A stretch of DNA of 64,000 nucleotides. Source: an uncultured Lachnospiraceae bacterium. Its GTDB lineage: Bacteria > Bacillota > Clostridia > Lachnospirales > Lachnospiraceae. Made by a program: the position numbers and the translations under genes. The notes below the pieces were generated by a model. That model did no database searches and was not told the origin of the DNA. It worked only from the letters and a program-made list of their open reading frames with translations. Numbering within the stretch: position 1 is the first letter of the stretch; every line of letters starts with the position of its first letter. The DNA is taken from assembly GCA_910585005.1 (NCBI GenBank), contig CAJUCN010000001.1, positions 62,001-126,000 on the forward strand. The letters are read 5' to 3'. Positions 32,275 to 39,796 of the stretch are shown one piece after another.

Positions 32275-33357
32275 TCAACGGCCCTGGTACATATCCTCGT
32301 AGTATTTCTGATAGTCCCCACTGGTCACATTCTTCATCCATTCTTCATGTTCAAAGAACCACCCAATAGTCCGCCTGATCCCTTCCTTAAACATCGTCTC
32401 CGGCATCCAGCCGATCTCCGCCTTGATCTTGTCCGGAGCAATGGCATATCTCCGGTCATGCCCCTTACGGTCCTGTACATAAGTAATTAGCCCTTCATTT
32501 ATATGCTCTTTTCTCGGATCATTCTCCGGCAGCATTTCCTGTAACGTGTCCAAAATGATATGGATGATCTCAATATTTTGTTTTTCATTATGTCCGCCTA
32601 TATTATAAGTTTCAAACAGCCGGCCCTTTTCCTGCACCAAGTCAATGGCCTTGGCATGGTCTTCCACATAAAGCCAGTCACGGACATTTTTGCCATCTCC
32701 ATACACCGGGAGCTTCTTCCCCTGAAGCGCATTGTTGATAATCAGCGGAATCAGCTTCTCCGGAAATTGGTAAGGCCCGTAATTATTTGAACAATTGGTA
32801 ATGTTGGCCGGAAAGTGATAAGTATCCATATATGCCTTTACCAACAGGTCAGAACTTGCCTTGCTTGCCGAATAGGGACTATGGGGCGCATAGGGCGTTG
32901 TCTCGTAAAAATACCCTCCATCTTCCGGTAAAGAACCATAGACTTCATCGGTGGATACATGAAGAAATTTTTTGCCCTCCTTATAAGTCCCATCCGGGTT
33001 TTCCCACGCCGCCCTTGCACAATTGAGCATCACCGCCGTCCCAAGTACATTTGTCTGCACAAACACTTCCGGGTTCTTAATGCTGCGGTCCACATGGCTT
33101 TCCGCCGCAAAGTGCACCACCCTGTCGATCTCATTTTCTGTAAAAATCCTGGAAATAGCTTCCTTATCACAGATATCTGCCTTTACAAAGGTATAATTAT
33201 TACGCCCTTCCACTTCCTTCAGATTTTCAAGGTTTCCTGCATAAGTCAGGGCATCCACGTTGATTATCCGGATCTCATCCCCATACTTTTGAAACATATA
33301 ATGAATGTAATTGGATCCGATAAAGCCTGCCCCGCCTGTAACTAGATAAGTTCTCAT
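32275..33357 (-). CDS. rfbB: dTDP-glucose 4,6-dehydratase
   Basis: The 360-residue NAD-dependent short-chain dehydrogenase makes dTDP-4-keto-6-deoxyglucose. It has the GGAGFIGSNYIHY Rossmann loop, HFAAESHVDRSI, STDEVYGSLP with the catalytic Thr-Asp-Glu, YSASKAS with the active-site Tyr and Lys, NCSNNYGPYQFPEKLIP and DGKNVRDWLYVEDH. The start has AAGGAG upstream. It follows the muramidase gene by 32 bp and is separated from rfbA by 114 bp with no clear terminator. Confidence 0.97.
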   Translation of the reverse strand: MRTYLVTGGAGFIGSNYIHYMFQKYGDEIRIINVDALTYAGNLENLKEVEGRNNYTFVKADICDKEAISRIFTENEIDRVVHFAAESHVDRSIKNPEVFVQTNVLGTAVMLNCARAAWENPDGTYKEGKKFLHVSTDEVYGSLPEDGGYFYETTPYAPHSPYSASKASSDLLVKAYMDTYHFPANITNCSNNYGPYQFPEKLIPLIINNALQGKKLPVYGDGKNVRDWLYVEDHAKAIDLVQEKGRLFETYNIGGHNEKQNIEIIHIILDTLQEMLPENDPRKEHINEGLITYVQDRKGHDRRYAIAPDKIKAEIGWMPETMFKEGIRRTIGWFFEHEEWMKNVTSGDYQKYYEDMYQGR

Positions 33358-33389
33358 CTACTTTCTCCTTTTTTGCTTACTCCTAACCC

Positions 33390-35900
33390 TTAGTATCCCA
33401 TATAGCTGGTATTCATATCCACGCTGCCGCTGATACCCGGCACAGATCCCTTAGAGGAATACTGCCAGATATCATACCTTGTTCTTGAATAGCTGGGCGC
33501 TGCCGCATACTGGGCCAGCCAGATCTTATACCCGGTAAGGCTTGGCGTCTCTATCTTTTCATTAAACCATGTCTTATTCGCATAGACGCCTGCTTTATAA
33601 CCGGAATTTTGGATCGTCTGGCAAAACGCTTTACAAACCGCCGTCCTGGTAGAAACGCTGATTCCATCCGCCCGTCCGCCACTGGATTCCACATCCAAAA
33701 ATACCGGATAAGTAATATTATATCCTTTGATCAGACTAAGCACCATGGACGCTTCTTCCACAGCCTCCACTTCATTAACCGCCTGGGTGAAGAAATAGAT
33801 CCCCACCTTAATGCCGGCCTTGGACGCCCCCTGTATGTTGGCCCGGAATTTAGGATCTTCAATCAGCGCGCCCGTTGTAGACCCCCGGTAGCCACAGCGG
33901 ATAATCACATAAGACACACCGCTGTTTTTCACTGCATTCCAGTCAATATTCCCATTCCATTTTGAAACATCGATGCCAAAACTTCCTGAACTTTTATTCA
34001 GAGAGCCATCACTGTTAAAACTATACTTTGCCCCCAAAATAACCTGGTCTCCAGTGACCTTATTGCCGTTCTTATCAAAAAAGTACGTCACACCGTCTAT
34101 TACCTGCCATCCGGTATAACGGTACTCTCCGGTTGTGGTTTTCTTTAACCGGTAAAACTCCTTAAATATATAGTAATCCGCATATTTCGCTTTCCTGTAC
34201 TCGCCATTCTCTTTCACATACAATGTTTCCCCGTCGGTACTTTTCAGGGTCGTCTTCTTATCGTTCTTGGCATTATTCGGGGTTGCCGTCGGCGTTGCGG
34301 AAGGTTTGGCGCTGGGAGTCGGCGATACGCTGGGCTTCGCTGTTGGCGTCACTGTTGGCGTTACCGTAGCAACAGGGGGTTTGCTTGGCTCTGCTGACGG
34401 CGTTACCGATGGTACGCTTGTTGGCGTCGCCGTCTGTTCCGGTGCCTGGGTCGGCTCCCCTGTCGGATCCGGTTCTTTCGTAGGATTCTCCGTAGGTTCT
34501 TCCGTAGGATCCGGTTCCGGCTCTTTCGTTGGTTCCTGCGTTGGCTCCCCTGTCGGATCCTCCGTGGGATCTCCGCCTTCCGGCGTTGGGTTAGTTTCTT
34601 CTGTTAACAACCGAAACCCTATTGCCACCTTGGCAGCCGGATCCGGCACTTTCTTGCTGTCCACCTTCTCATAACTTTCTTCTGTCTTTTCCGTCCCTTC
34701 AATCACAGTCTTCGTAGATTCTACCCATTCCACCGTATCTGTATTGACAGACTCCACCACCGTCTCGTTGACCTTGGTATCCTCCACTGATGCATTGACC
34801 TGGGATTCCGTCTTGACCTCGTCAGCTACGTCTACTTTTTTGTATTCAATGGTGTCTTTTACCGTGATCGTAGCTTTTTCACTGGAAATATCGTACTCCT
34901 CGTTTGAGGACGGCGATATGATCCGCACCTGATATTTGCCCGGCGCTAAATCTGTCTGATAAATGACCCCGTCTTGATCATCGTCCTTTTTCGTGTAAAC
35001 TTCGCCTGATGGCTTTTCTATCTCCACCTCAAAAGCAATATTGGAGATCAGCTTTTCTGTCTTACTATTGACAAATTTTATCTTTAAATCTTTTTGGATG
35101 GAAGAAAGGTGCATGACTGCCTGAGCCTTCTTTCCATCATCTTCCTTAGACCCCTCTTCTTCCTCTTCTTCCACCATCTCAGCCGCCATCAGTTTTGCTG
35201 CCTGCGCGTCCGCAATCGCCACAAGCCCCTGCTCCCCGATCATATCAATATCTTCCAGTCCTACACCGATTTCCGCAAAAGTCTCCACCTGCTTTTCCAC
35301 ATTTTTCGCGCCAAAAAAAACTACTCCCGTCACGACTGCCAACGCAAGGACCACAACACTGGTAAGCGCCACTGCATAATCCGTTGCAGGCAAATGCGTT
35401 ATCTTATAGGCAAACGCTGCAAAGCCTGTCCTTTCCTCCTGATCCTCTTCGTAATATTCGTCTTCTTCCTCGTCTTCGTAATATTCATCCTCGTCTTCTA
35501 TTTCGTCGTCCTCGTAGTATTCCTCCTCCTCTTCTACTTCGTCGTCTTCGTAATATTCCTCATCCTCTTCTATTTCGTCGTCTTCGTAATATTCCTCGTC
35601 CTCTTCTACTTCGTCGTCCTCGTAATATTCCTCATCCTCTTCTACTTCGTCGTCTTCGTAATATTCCTCGTCCTCTTCTACTTCGTCGTCCTCGTAATAT
35701 TCCCCATCCTCTTCTATTTCGTCATCTTCGTAATACTCCTCATCCTCTTCTACTTCGTCGTCCTCGTAATACTCCTCATCATCCTCATAGTACCCCTCTT
35801 CCGCCTCTTCTATTTCATCATCAAAATCCATCCATTCCAGTTCGTCAAGCTGGTTATCTCTTCGCTTTTTCCCCCGAAATATCTTTGATAATTTCCTCAT
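33390..35900 (-). CDS. Membrane-anchored GH25 muramidase with acidic cytoplasmic repeats and Pro/Thr stalk
   Basis: The 836-residue product is modular. A basic start (MRKLSKIFRGKKRR) is followed by a highly acidic repeat tract (about 37-151), one transmembrane helix (about 175-197), a Glu/Lys-rich extracellular region with a beta-sandwich-like part (about 270-360), a Pro/Thr/Glu stalk (about 430-560), a cell-wall-binding type repeat (WQVIDGVTYFFDKNGNKVTG) and a C-terminal GH25 lysozyme domain (640-836). Catalytic acids are visible as D643 in FGIDVSKW and D736/E738 in FLDVES. It should cut the peptidoglycan sugar backbone from a membrane tether. The acidic tract lies on the cytoplasmic side. 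A GGAGGG ribosome binding site precedes the ATG. It heads the rfb-wzm-wzt run. Confidence 0.92.
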   Translation of the reverse strand: MRKLSKIFRGKKRRDNQLDELEWMDFDDEIEEAEEGYYEDDEEYYEDDEVEEDEEYYEDDEIEEDGEYYEDDEVEEDEEYYEDDEVEEDEEYYEDDEVEEDEEYYEDDEIEEDEEYYEDDEVEEEEEYYEDDEIEDEDEYYEDEEEDEYYEEDQEERTGFAAFAYKITHLPATDYAVALTSVVVLALAVVTGVVFFGAKNVEKQVETFAEIGVGLEDIDMIGEQGLVAIADAQAAKLMAAEMVEEEEEEGSKEDDGKKAQAVMHLSSIQKDLKIKFVNSKTEKLISNIAFEVEIEKPSGEVYTKKDDDQDGVIYQTDLAPGKYQVRIISPSSNEEYDISSEKATITVKDTIEYKKVDVADEVKTESQVNASVEDTKVNETVVESVNTDTVEWVESTKTVIEGTEKTEESYEKVDSKKVPDPAAKVAIGFRLLTEETNPTPEGGDPTEDPTGEPTQEPTKEPEPDPTEEPTENPTKEPDPTGEPTQAPEQTATPTSVPSVTPSAEPSKPPVATVTPTVTPTAKPSVSPTPSAKPSATPTATPNNAKNDKKTTLKSTDGETLYVKENGEYRKAKYADYYIFKEFYRLKKTTTGEYRYTGWQVIDGVTYFFDKNGNKVTGDQVILGAKYSFNSDGSLNKSSGSFGIDVSKWNGNIDWNAVKNSGVSYVIIRCGYRGSTTGALIEDPKFRANIQGASKAGIKVGIYFFTQAVNEVEAVEEASMVLSLIKGYNITYPVFLDVESSGGRADGISVSTRTAVCKAFCQTIQNSGYKAGVYANKTWFNEKIETPSLTGYKIWLAQYAAAPSYSRTRYDIWQYSSKGSVPGISGSVDMNTSYMGY
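35448..35792. repeat. 36-bp tandem repeat coding a 12-residue Glu/Asp/Tyr unit
   Basis: About eight complete copies plus partial ends of a 36-bp unit lie head to tail inside the muramidase gene. Each encodes a variant of EYYEDDEVEEDE. Copies differ mainly by Val/Ile swaps and a few Glu/Asp/Gly changes. Near-identity at the DNA level predicts copy-number change by slippage or recombination without loss of frame. Confidence 0.95.
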
Positions 35901-36210
35901 TTATGTAAACCCTCCAAAATCAATAATTCTGTAATAATTTTATACTTAATTCTCTTTTCTGTCTATAAAATTATTTTATTTTAGTTGAACACGCTTAACT
36001 TCATGTTATAAAAAAGTAAGTTATCTTGTAAAAAAGACGTAATATCTTGTATTTCGATAGTTTACATAACTATTCGACATTTTTCGGCATTATCGCTCCC
36101 TATTTGTCAACATAAATGTTGTTGACTTTTTCCGAAAAAGCGATAAAATTATTTATGTCAACTTGGGAAATCATTTGTCCCAAAATCTAGAGAAAGGATT
36201 GGATTATCTT
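35901..36210. other. AT-rich divergent intergenic region
   Basis: This 310-bp gap separates the muramidase gene (-) from the zinc-ribbon gene (+). It contains a clear plus-strand promoter (36122-36149) and, before the muramidase gene, only a weak minus-strand candidate (TAGACA, 15 bp, TATAAA near 35940-35965). An AACAT-AA-ATGTT palindrome lies at 36110-36121, next to the plus-strand -35 box. No coding frame or RNA gene was recognised. Confidence 0.55.
36122..36149 (+). promoter_or_regulatory. Sigma-A promoter for the zinc-ribbon gene
   Basis: TTGACT (36122-36127), a 16-bp spacer and TAAAAT (36144-36149). The -35 box abuts an AACAT-AA-ATGTT palindrome that could be an operator. Confidence 0.65.
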
Positions 36211-36555
36211 ATGATGTACATACACTATTGCAAAAATTGCAACCGTATCTTTATGTTAAACGGGCATAAAATGATATGCCCCAAATGTACAGATCCATTA
36301 ACAGAACTTCAAATATCCTACCTGGATTATGTTGACCTGGATATGGAACAGCGTCAGGCATTCAAAGACACCTGCGCCGATGATGAAAAATTACGCCAGT
36401 TAAAAACTTCCTACCGCATGTACAAATACAGCAAATGGTACAAGAAACTTCAGTCACAAAATACCAGCGACCTGCCTATCACATCCCTGCTGTCAGAAAT
36501 TGCAAAACAAAACATGGATGCCAATTTAAATCAATCAGAAAAGACAGGTTCCTAA
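36211..36555 (+). CDS. Small zinc-ribbon protein of unknown function
   Basis: The 114-residue product begins with a CxxC...CxxC zinc ribbon: HYCKNCNRIF then MICPKCTDPL, residues about 6-30. A charged helical remainder follows with DMEQRQAFKDTC and YRMYKYSKWYKKLQS. It has no membrane segment. Such short ribbon proteins are often regulators or assembly factors, but no specific role is visible. Either of two adjacent ATGs (36211, 36214) can be the start, with AGAAAGGA about 12 bases upstream. It has its own promoter and a strong terminator and lies between two minus-strand units, so it is monocistronic. Confidence 0.75.
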   Translation: MMYIHYCKNCNRIFMLNGHKMICPKCTDPLTELQISYLDYVDLDMEQRQAFKDTCADDEKLRQLKTSYRMYKYSKWYKKLQSQNTSDLPITSLLSEIAKQNMDANLNQSEKTGS

Positions 36556-36592
36556 TCCTCAAAATGCTATGGCTATCATTAAGATTTTTGAG

Positions 36593-36619
36593 AATGCGCC
36601 GGTAAACGGCGCATTTTTT
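36593..36619 (+). terminator. Rho-independent terminator of the zinc-ribbon gene
   Basis: AATGCGCCG (36593-36601) pairs with CGGCGCATT (36607-36615) across a 5-base loop and runs into six T. Confidence 0.88.
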
Positions 36620-36654
36620 AATTTGAGCTTCTGCAAAGATTCTTTCTCTAATCC

Positions 36655-36990
36655 TTACATGTAATAGACAAAGATCCCACCCAGGATCACCGCCATACCG
36701 ATCAATTTCCTCTTCGTGATCTTTTCCTTAAAAAACAAATATCCCAAAAGCATAACTACAACATATCCCAGCGACTCCACCACCGGCACATTGCTAAAAT
36801 CCAATTCCTTATACGCAATAATCGTTATGAACATGGATAAAAACATCAGTCCATAACCACCGATCACATAGACATTTACATATTCTTTAATTGGCGAGCT
36901 GTAGGTCTGCATTGCGCCCTTTTTCAGCAGGATCTGTGCGAAAGATGCCACAATGACAGACAGGATCAAAACAATCAAATACCAATTCAT
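36655..36990 (-). CDS. Four-helix EamA/SMR-type membrane protein, subunit B
   Basis: The 111-residue product has four transmembrane helices (about 3-22, 41-61, 70-87, 93-110). It carries SFAQILLKKGAM after the first helix, as in SMR and ArnE/ArnF-like proteins, and a typical LGYLFFKEKITKRKLIGMAV end. It follows a second four-helix gene by 6 bp, so the pair probably forms a heterodimer. Such pairs act as drug exporters or as flippases for lipid-linked sugars. The surrounding glycan genes favour the flippase reading, but only as inference. Confidence 0.82.
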   Translation of the reverse strand: MNWYLIVLILSVIVASFAQILLKKGAMQTYSSPIKEYVNVYVIGGYGLMFLSMFITIIAYKELDFSNVPVVESLGYVVVMLLGYLFFKEKITKRKLIGMAVILGGIFVYYM

Positions 36991-36996
36991 AAGAAA

Positions 36997-37374
36997 TCAC
37001 ATCTCCTTTCCATCCGTGTTTTCATGAACTTCCCCACTGTTAAGGATAACGATCCCTGCCATAACCAATAAGATCCCTGCCACCTTTCCCGGGGTAATCT
37101 GCTCATGGAAGAGTATGATTCCCCAAATAGGCGCCCAAAGAAGCGTGATTGCCTTATTTGCATATGCCACTGACAGTTCAAATTTTTTGATCACCTGCTG
37201 CCAAAGCAACGCATAAATTCCAAGTACCATGATATCCAGTCCGTAAAAAAACAGAAATCCCAGACTAAAAAATTCTTCTCCTGATGCCATTTTTGATACG
37301 ATGCTGGATATACTGTAAATAAAAAAAACCAACTGCAGCATCAAAAAATCTTTCCATTTTATTTTCTTTTTCAT
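36997..37374 (-). CDS. Four-helix EamA/SMR-type membrane protein, subunit A
   Basis: The 125-residue product has four transmembrane helices (about 12-29, 38-58, 69-90, 96-112), with the EamA-like ELSVAYANKAITLLWAPIWG and ILFHEQITPGKVAGILLVMAG. It ends in a short polar tail. Half the size of full EamA transporters, it likely pairs with the gene 6 bp downstream. An extended -10 promoter lies at 37438-37446. The partnership and size resemble ArnE/ArnF, which flip undecaprenyl-linked aminoarabinose. The substrate here is unknown. Confidence 0.82.
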   Translation of the reverse strand: MKKKIKWKDFLMLQLVFFIYSISSIVSKMASGEEFFSLGFLFFYGLDIMVLGIYALLWQQVIKKFELSVAYANKAITLLWAPIWGIILFHEQITPGKVAGILLVMAGIVILNSGEVHENTDGKEM

Positions 37375-37437
37375 ATTCCCTCAATCCGCCGCCTTTCGGC
37401 TTTGTACAACTTAAAGAAACCTCTGATTCCCTGTGGT

Positions 37438-37446
37438 ATTATATCA
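37438..37446 (-). promoter_or_regulatory. Extended -10 promoter for the EamA/SMR pair
   Basis: TGATATAAT on the minus strand is a consensus TATAAT preceded by TGn. No good -35 box is visible, which is usual for extended -10 promoters. Confidence 0.55.
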
Positions 37447-37551
37447 TAGGAACAGTGATCCGTATATTAAATTTTTATGAACATGTGGATTTTTCGGATG
37501 AATGAGAGTAGAATAAGCACAGACTATTTTGAAGAAAGGCATGGTTATTTC

Positions 37552-38610
37552 ATGGAACAAGATCAAAACAAAACAATAGATTTCCTTCCCATTGATGATG
37601 AACCCAAACAGGAGGAGCCTTCTACTGGCGGCGGGCGTCGTTTCCGCTTTAATCTCCATATATTCCTTATTGCCGCCATTCTCCTTATTGCAGCAGTTTC
37701 CGTTTACCGGCTGAACCGCTGGAACAAAGGGACGAAACTAAACGATGATATGGAGGATGTGGATACTTCACAATTCGACATTGAAGTGCTGGATATGATC
37801 CTTCCTATGGACTCTGCTCATCTGGAAGGCCACGAAGACGACGGTGTAACCACGATCCTATGCCTGGGCAATAATCCTTTTTCCGATGACCGGGACAAGA
37901 CAGGGCTGGCTGCACAAATTGCCTCTAAAACAGATGCCGTTGTTTACGACTGCGCTTTCCCGGATTCTTCTGCGGCATGTAAATATCCGGTCTATAACCC
38001 GGAATACACCAAGGATCATTTTAATTTCTTTTATGTGATGGAGTGTTTTCGGAATAATGATTTCACCGCCATTTCTTCCATTGCCAACGATGAGCCGGAC
38101 CCCCGCTATGCGGAAACTGTGGAAGTCATGAAAACAGTAGACATGGACAAGGTAGACGTGCTGCTTGTTATGTATGACAGCACTGACTATAATATGGGGA
38201 CTCCTTCCGACAACCCGGACAACCCCTACGATGTGACTGCCTTTACAGGCGGCCTACGCACAACACTGGAAAACGTTAAAAACACCTGGCCTTATATCCG
38301 GATCTATCTGATGTCCCCCACTTACGCACAGGCAATTGACGAAAACGGGAACTATTTAAACGGGACCATCACAGATATGGGAAACGGCACCCTAAACCAT
38401 TACATGATCAAAGAATCCGATGTGGCTATGGATTGCAGCGTTTCTTTCATCGACAATTATTATGGAACCATCAATGAGGACAATTACAGCGAATACATGG
38501 CGGATCATATGCGCTACAACGAAAAGGGACGAGAAAAACTGGCCGAGCGTGTTGCCGATATTATCAATAACCACATGACTACCGTTGTTTCCTCCCCTGC
38601 CCAGCAATAA
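37552..38610 (+). CDS. Membrane-anchored SGNH-like protein
   Basis: The 352-residue product has a short acidic cytoplasmic tail, one transmembrane helix (about 36-52) and an extracellular domain that resembles an SGNH/GDSL esterase. Near the first strand is TTILCLGNNPFSDD, where GDS is expected. A later strand has VDVLLVMYDSTDYNMG, and the last block ADHMRYNEKGREKLAERV fits the D-x-x-H region. The Ser of block I is not obvious, so activity is doubtful or uses another residue. The start at 37552 is chosen over 37477, but its AAAGG site is distant. A strong terminator follows. It may act on the surface glycan, converging on the MBOAT operon. Confidence 0.65.
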   Translation: MEQDQNKTIDFLPIDDEPKQEEPSTGGGRRFRFNLHIFLIAAILLIAAVSVYRLNRWNKGTKLNDDMEDVDTSQFDIEVLDMILPMDSAHLEGHEDDGVTTILCLGNNPFSDDRDKTGLAAQIASKTDAVVYDCAFPDSSAACKYPVYNPEYTKDHFNFFYVMECFRNNDFTAISSIANDEPDPRYAETVEVMKTVDMDKVDVLLVMYDSTDYNMGTPSDNPDNPYDVTAFTGGLRTTLENVKNTWPYIRIYLMSPTYAQAIDENGNYLNGTITDMGNGTLNHYMIKESDVAMDCSVSFIDNYYGTINEDNYSEYMADHMRYNEKGREKLAERVADIINNHMTTVVSSPAQQ

Positions 38611-38636
38611 TTTCCGTTTCCATCAGCAACATCTCT

Positions 38637-38680
38637 GCCCTGTCAAAGACGTCACAGCAATGCCTTTGACAGGGCTTTTT
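38637..38680 (+). terminator. Rho-independent terminator of the SGNH-like gene
   Basis: A 12-bp stem, GCCCTGTCAAAG (38637-38648) with CTTTGACAGGGC (38664-38675), followed by five T on the plus strand. No T run exists on the minus strand. Confidence 0.85.
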
Positions 38681-39785
38681 AAGAATCTTGCTGCCCCTCC
38701 ATCTTTGGGGATAAAAGCTTCCCATAATCAAATTCCACCGCGATCTTTCTCATATGTTCCAAATATTCATCAATTTTTTTTCCCGGTTGTCCTTCTTTGG
38801 CCACCAAACAACTTCCATTCGCAAAACATTCTGCCATATAACGGTTATATCTTGGATGATAGTGGCTGTAATCCGCATAATTATTGAGATCACAAATAAT
38901 TTCCTCCTGATCCGGGAAAAAATACACTTTCACATTATCATATTCATTCATCCGGTTTGACAGATACCGATAGGTTTCTATTGTGGCATCCAAATGATTT
39001 TCCCTCTGCACATCATTCCAAAATAAGATACTGTAAGGCGGAAAAAACACCACAAATTCCGTCTCCGGGTGTTCCTCAATAAAGGGGCAGATATTTCGGG
39101 CAAGGTTCTCTCTTGCCGCGCTGACAAAGGCGTCCGGATCCGCCCTTTCCTCTACCTGTTCCGGGGATATATAATTGTGCAGCACCCAGTCTTCACTGTA
39201 ATATTCTTCCGTCCACCAGCTTGCATATACATTGGACAGGTCCGTAGGATCCGGGTCTGCCAGCGGACGCAGGACATAGTTTAGCAGCACGTCCTTATTT
39301 AGAACATAATGGATATCATTGAACAGGTTATCATCATACAAATATTCTGGTATGGGATATTTCGTCTCTTCCACGCCCCCTGTGTAGGTGATCACATCCA
39401 CCCCCAAAAACACTGTCTTGACCGGACTCTTCCTCTTGTCTTTGGCACTGTCAAAAATGATCTCCATAATATTGGCCTGGTCCTTCGGATACGCGCTGCT
39501 GTAACTCAATTTAATGGTCTGCAGCCCCATCAGCTCCCCAAACCATGTAGTCTGGAAATTCACAGTCATAGAAGACCCTAGTATCACACTGTCATAGTCC
39601 ATATTCCGGGCCATTCCCGGATTCTGGGAAAGCTGGTTATCCACCAGATAAGGAAAACCTTTTAGAGGTTTATGGTAGTGGAAAAAAGGGTCTACATAAA
39701 TCACCAGCAATGCTGCCAGCAAAAAACCAAACGCCGTGAAGACGCCAAAAAGAAGCATGATTTTTTTGAAAGGATTTTTCTTCAT
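38679..39785 (-). CDS. SGNH-like O-acyltransferase partner of MBOAT (first pair)
   Basis: The 368-residue product has one N-terminal membrane helix (about 9-30) and an extracellular SGNH-type domain. VILGSSMTVNF (about 67-77) is block I with the candidate catalytic Ser. FVVFFPPYSILFW is a later block, and ADYSHYHPRYNRYMAE near the C-terminus supplies the Asp/His pair. The lipid-acyl or acetyl unit passed out by an MBOAT protein is typically put on a polymer by such a partner (AlgI with AlgJ/AlgX, or DltB with DltD). The MBOAT gene is 11 bp upstream, so this pair likely O-acylates the surface glycan. It is the last gene of the operon that starts with the rhamnosidase. Confidence 0.8.
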   Translation of the reverse strand: MKKNPFKKIMLLFGVFTAFGFLLAALLVIYVDPFFHYHKPLKGFPYLVDNQLSQNPGMARNMDYDSVILGSSMTVNFQTTWFGELMGLQTIKLSYSSAYPKDQANIMEIIFDSAKDKRKSPVKTVFLGVDVITYTGGVEETKYPIPEYLYDDNLFNDIHYVLNKDVLLNYVLRPLADPDPTDLSNVYASWWTEEYYSEDWVLHNYISPEQVEERADPDAFVSAARENLARNICPFIEEHPETEFVVFFPPYSILFWNDVQRENHLDATIETYRYLSNRMNEYDNVKVYFFPDQEEIICDLNNYADYSHYHPRYNRYMAECFANGSCLVAKEGQPGKKIDEYLEHMRKIAVEFDYGKLLSPKMEGQQDS

Positions 39786-39796
39786 TTCCTACCCCG

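Noticed and set aside
34267..34674. Plus-strand open frame rich in Gly, Val and Ser
   Set aside because: It is the antisense of the Pro/Thr/Glu stalk of the muramidase. The composition explains the lack of stops.
35448..35792. Regular 36-bp repeats that look like a CRISPR array at first sight
   Set aside because: Copies are contiguous with no unique spacers, all in frame inside the muramidase gene, and no cas gene is near.
35094..35888. Long plus-strand open frame encoding a very hydrophobic Phe/Val/Leu protein
   Set aside because: It is the antisense of the Glu/Asp/Tyr repeat tract, whose codons read as Phe, Val and Leu on the other strand. It has no ribosome binding site.
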